Shown piece after piece: positions 7,539 to 9,208 of a stretch of 9,208 nucleotides of DNA. Position numbers and translations under genes: made by a program. Numbering within the stretch: the first letter of the stretch is position 1; every line of letters begins with the position of its first letter. The notes under the pieces were generated by a model. That model saw nothing but the letters and a program-made list of their open reading frames with translations, was not told where the DNA came from and did not search any database. This DNA comes from Deltaproteobacteria bacterium (lineage in GTDB: Bacteria > SAR324 > NAC60-12): positions 1-9,208 of the forward strand of contig PAZT01000008.1 in assembly GCA_002716165.1 (NCBI GenBank). The letters are read 5' to 3'.

Positions 7539-8662
7539 TTTGTTTCCTTTGTATAACGCTTCTCTAAGCTTCTTAAAAGGACTCCTTCCATCTCAGGAGA
7601 TGTTTTTGGACTGTTGGGCATTGATTTTTCCCAAAGGTGACTACTTTCCATGCAGAGATATGTTGGCACATCGGGAGCTAGTTTTTCTACTTTATTTTGG
7701 ACGTTTCGATAAAGACGCTGGCGTATTTTTTTTAAATACCGCATTTTTCCATCAACACCAGGAATAAATTCACCTAAAAATACACGACTGTTAGGAAAGC
7801 GTTCATCAACTATAGATTTCAGTGAAGAAATGTAACGTAGTGTGCCGAAACTAATCCAGGCGATTCTGTCTGAGGAAACATTGTCAACAATCTGCTCTAC
7901 CAGTCTTTGGTATCCTTTTTCCCAGTCAGGATAATCAATCATAGGGTCAAAATGGAATGCTACTTTATATCCCGCATCAGAAGCCATCTTGGCGGCCTTT
8001 AGTCGCTCATCTAAGGTTGCCGTTTTATGCTCTTCCTTTTTTATAATTTCCTGCGGGTTAACTGACCATGATATAACTGTTTTTCCCCCGTGAGGTAGTT
8101 CAAGTAAGTGCTCAACATGATTCGACTTAGTTTTCAACTCAAGCAAAGCATTAGGAATGTTTGAAAAAAATTTTATTACATGCTGATTAATACCAAAGGT
8201 TTTATCTAATGCTAGACTGTCAGAGTGCTCACCTGTTCCGATACGAAATAATGTTTCTGGCTGTGCAGAGGTGATCTGCCAGACCTGCTTCAATATGTCC
8301 TCAAGATTTGCATGAACTGTTATTACAGGTTTGTTCAGGAATGCTTGTAGAATGCAGTATGTACATTCAAAAGGACAGTTTTCGATTAGATCAAGTGTGA
8401 AATAATTGCAGCAAACAAGATTGTCAGAAAATCCCGGACAAGCCTTAATTGATTTTCCCTTAAATTGTTTGAGATGTAATGTTTTCTTACCTTGTGATAG
8501 AGGATTCTTTAATGGATCATTTGCTGAACTATCCTTATGCCAGTTGTAATTCTTGACTTCATAAGTTGGTACGTTTGGAAAGCGACTGCATATCTGTCGA
8601 GTCAACGGTTCTTTGGAGACTGCCGAGTCAATTAAAATTCTTTCAGGTTGGTAATTAAACAT
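7526..8662 (-). CDS. SPL-family (spore photoproduct lyase-like) radical SAM protein
   Basis: This is a radical SAM enzyme of the SplB/COG1533 family, 378 residues. The cluster motif CPFECTYC (C96, C100, C103; CX3CX2C) is followed by ILQAFLN, as in SplB (CxxxCxxCYLQ), and would hold the [4Fe-4S] cluster that cleaves SAM. The SPL-like segment KTKSNHVEHLL (177-187) aligns by eye with the lysine region that contacts SAM in SplB. Other features are an N-terminal cysteine group (C75 and the pair C84-C85 in CPGFSDNLVCC), GTGEHSD (142-148) and YLCMES (335-340). True spore photoproduct lyases have a catalytic H-atom donor cysteine (C141 in B. subtilis) in an AACTSD context; here the equivalent segment reads IGTGEHSD with no cysteine. 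It is therefore probably not a spore-DNA repair enzyme, and its substrate is unknown. The ATG at 8662 gives a family-like N-terminus, although no clear ribosome binding site precedes it. Its 3' end overlaps the LON-domain gene by 13 nt. Confidence 0.88.
   Translation of the reverse strand: MFNYQPERILIDSAVSKEPLTRQICSRFPNVPTYEVKNYNWHKDSSANDPLKNPLSQGKKTLHLKQFKGKSIKACPGFSDNLVCCNYFTLDLIENCPFECTYCILQAFLNKPVITVHANLEDILKQVWQITSAQPETLFRIGTGEHSDSLALDKTFGINQHVIKFFSNIPNALLELKTKSNHVEHLLELPHGGKTVISWSVNPQEIIKKEEHKTATLDERLKAAKMASDAGYKVAFHFDPMIDYPDWEKGYQRLVEQIVDNVSSDRIAWISFGTLRYISSLKSIVDERFPNSRVFLGEFIPGVDGKMRYLKKIRQRLYRNVQNKVEKLAPDVPTYLCMESSHLWEKSMPNSPKTSPEMEGVLLRSLEKRYTKETKCLI
7545..7549 (-). promoter_or_regulatory. 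Shine-Dalgarno of the LON-domain gene
   Basis: On the minus strand AAGGA followed by AACAAA precedes the ATG at 7538. It is the clearest ribosome binding site in the window. It lies within the last codons of the SPL-like gene and fixes the overlapping start. Confidence 0.7.
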
Positions 8663-8885
8663 TATATTAATTCATTACTATTGGGATACAGTCAGAATAA
8701 AAATATCTGTTCTAGTGCTAAAAGTAGAATTTAAAGTACTTAAAGGCATTATTTTTTAATTGGGTAGTGTAAATAAAAAATCGGCAAATTAACTCTGACT
8801 AACAACGTAGTCGTAGATTTATATCATGGTTCACAAGCGTCCTTTCAGCTAATAACAATGTTTGAAAAATAAATTCCTAGCAAGA

Positions 8886-9013
8886 GTTATTTGGAGCATA
8901 AAGTTATAAACCAAATACGCTTTGTTATTTGGTCAGATTTCTTATGGAAATACAATTGATAATAATTTGTACCAGATTTACATAGATTTATCAATATCTA
9001 GCAGGTTATTTGG
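8886..9013. repeat. Three GTTATTTGG repeats with an inverted copy
   Basis: GTTATTTGG occurs at 8886-8894, 8924-8932 and 9005-9013. CCAAATA at 8911-8917 is complementary to TATTTGG in the first and the second copy. It could pair with 8888-8894 (16-nt loop) or with 8926-8932 (8-nt loop), so two mutually exclusive 7-bp hairpins are possible. They could be protein sites, RNA structure, or chance in AT-rich DNA. Confidence 0.35.
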
Positions 9014-9130
9014 GAGATTAAGTTTAATGGATTTTTAATTTTTTGATTAAAATTGCTTTCAATAATTATTTTAAGGCATTTTTAATTTATAGGATGAAAA
9101 AAATTTTAATTCGTTGTAGATGGTGAAAGG

Positions 9131-9181
9131 AAAAAAAATGATTAATTGAGTTAAAAAAATCTTAATAATAACTCAAATTAA
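9131..9181 (-). terminator. Probable intrinsic terminator of a minus-strand gene to the right
   Basis: TTAATTGAGTTA (9142-9153) and TAACTCAA plus TTAA (9169-9176, 9178-9181) form a 12-bp stem with one bulged base and a 15-nt loop. Read on the minus strand, the stem is followed after 3 nt by eight T (9138-9131) and then CC. Two of three minus-strand frames have stops at 9194-9204, just before the stem, which fits a gene ending at or beyond the window edge. Confidence 0.45.
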
Positions 9182-9208
9182 GTCTTCCTTTGATTAAGTT
9201 TTTATTGT

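Larger units (their letters stand above)
8663..9208. other. AT-rich non-coding region upstream of the SPL-like gene
   Basis: These 546 nt hold no convincing gene on either strand; all frames are broken by frequent stops. They should contain the promoter for the SPL-like/LON pair, but no good -35/-10 pair could be picked by eye. Visible structure consists of three copies of GTTATTTGG with an inverted partner (8886-9013), two copies of AAGGCATT followed by a T-rich AATT block (8743-8761 and 9073-9087), and a stem followed by a T-run near the right end. A 10-codon frame (9094-9126, MKKILIRCRW) has no supporting evidence. Confidence 0.7.

Noticed and set aside
7540..7767. 75-codon plus-strand frame opposite the SPL-like 3' end
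   Set aside because: It is the complement of a conserved gene and has no independent evidence.
8663..8720. LexA-type SOS box ahead of the SPL-like gene, expected if it were a DNA-repair gene
   Set aside because: The only ACAG/CTGT pair (8688-8691 and 8707-8710) is in the wrong orientation and spacing for a LexA site.
9094..9126. 10-codon frame MKKILIRCRW as a leader peptide
   Set aside because: It has no good ribosome binding site, no run of regulatory codons and no gene downstream in the window.
9138..9149. ATG preceded by AAAGGA on the plus strand
   Set aside because: The frame stops after three codons, and the A-run is better explained as the T-run of a minus-strand terminator.

Overview
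The window reads as ordinary chromosomal DNA from an AT-rich, Gram-negative, non-enteric bacterium. Three things point to a Gram-negative. The GyrB carries the long insert in its TOPRIM region. There is an HldE-like heptose kinase of LPS inner-core synthesis. There is an exported DsbA-like thiol protein. The archaeal-style SHMT and the SPL-family radical SAM protein would suit a deep-branching, delta-like marine lineage (SAR324- or Nitrospinota-like), but that placement is a guess. No rRNA, tRNA, IS element, phage gene or CRISPR array was seen.

Layout: (1) 2-2890, plus strand: the 3' two thirds of gyrB, then der 18 nt downstream. (2) 2944-4239, minus strand: a serine hydroxymethyltransferase-family gene convergent with der, separated by a 53-nt gap holding a weak terminator-like hairpin. 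A 34-codon hydrophobic frame straddles this junction. (3) 4341-6769, minus strand: an exported SurA-like/DsbA-like fusion whose stop overlaps the start of an HldE-like kinase in ATGA. The kinase's C-terminal nucleotidyltransferase domain has lost catalytic motifs. (4) 6900-8662, minus strand: an SPL-family radical SAM protein overlapping by 13 nt a LON-substrate-binding-domain protein. (5) 8663-9208: AT-rich, no convincing gene, with short repeats that can form alternative hairpins and a probable minus-strand terminator near the right edge.

The plus-strand pair serves DNA topology and ribosome assembly. The minus-strand genes look like two short transcription units: a cell-envelope pair (thiol protein plus heptose kinase) and an SPL/LON pair of unknown function. 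I see no convincing new multi-gene system. The points most worth checking are the SPL homologue without the usual H-donor cysteine, its overlapping LON-domain partner, and the degenerate cytidylyltransferase-fold half of the HldE-like protein.
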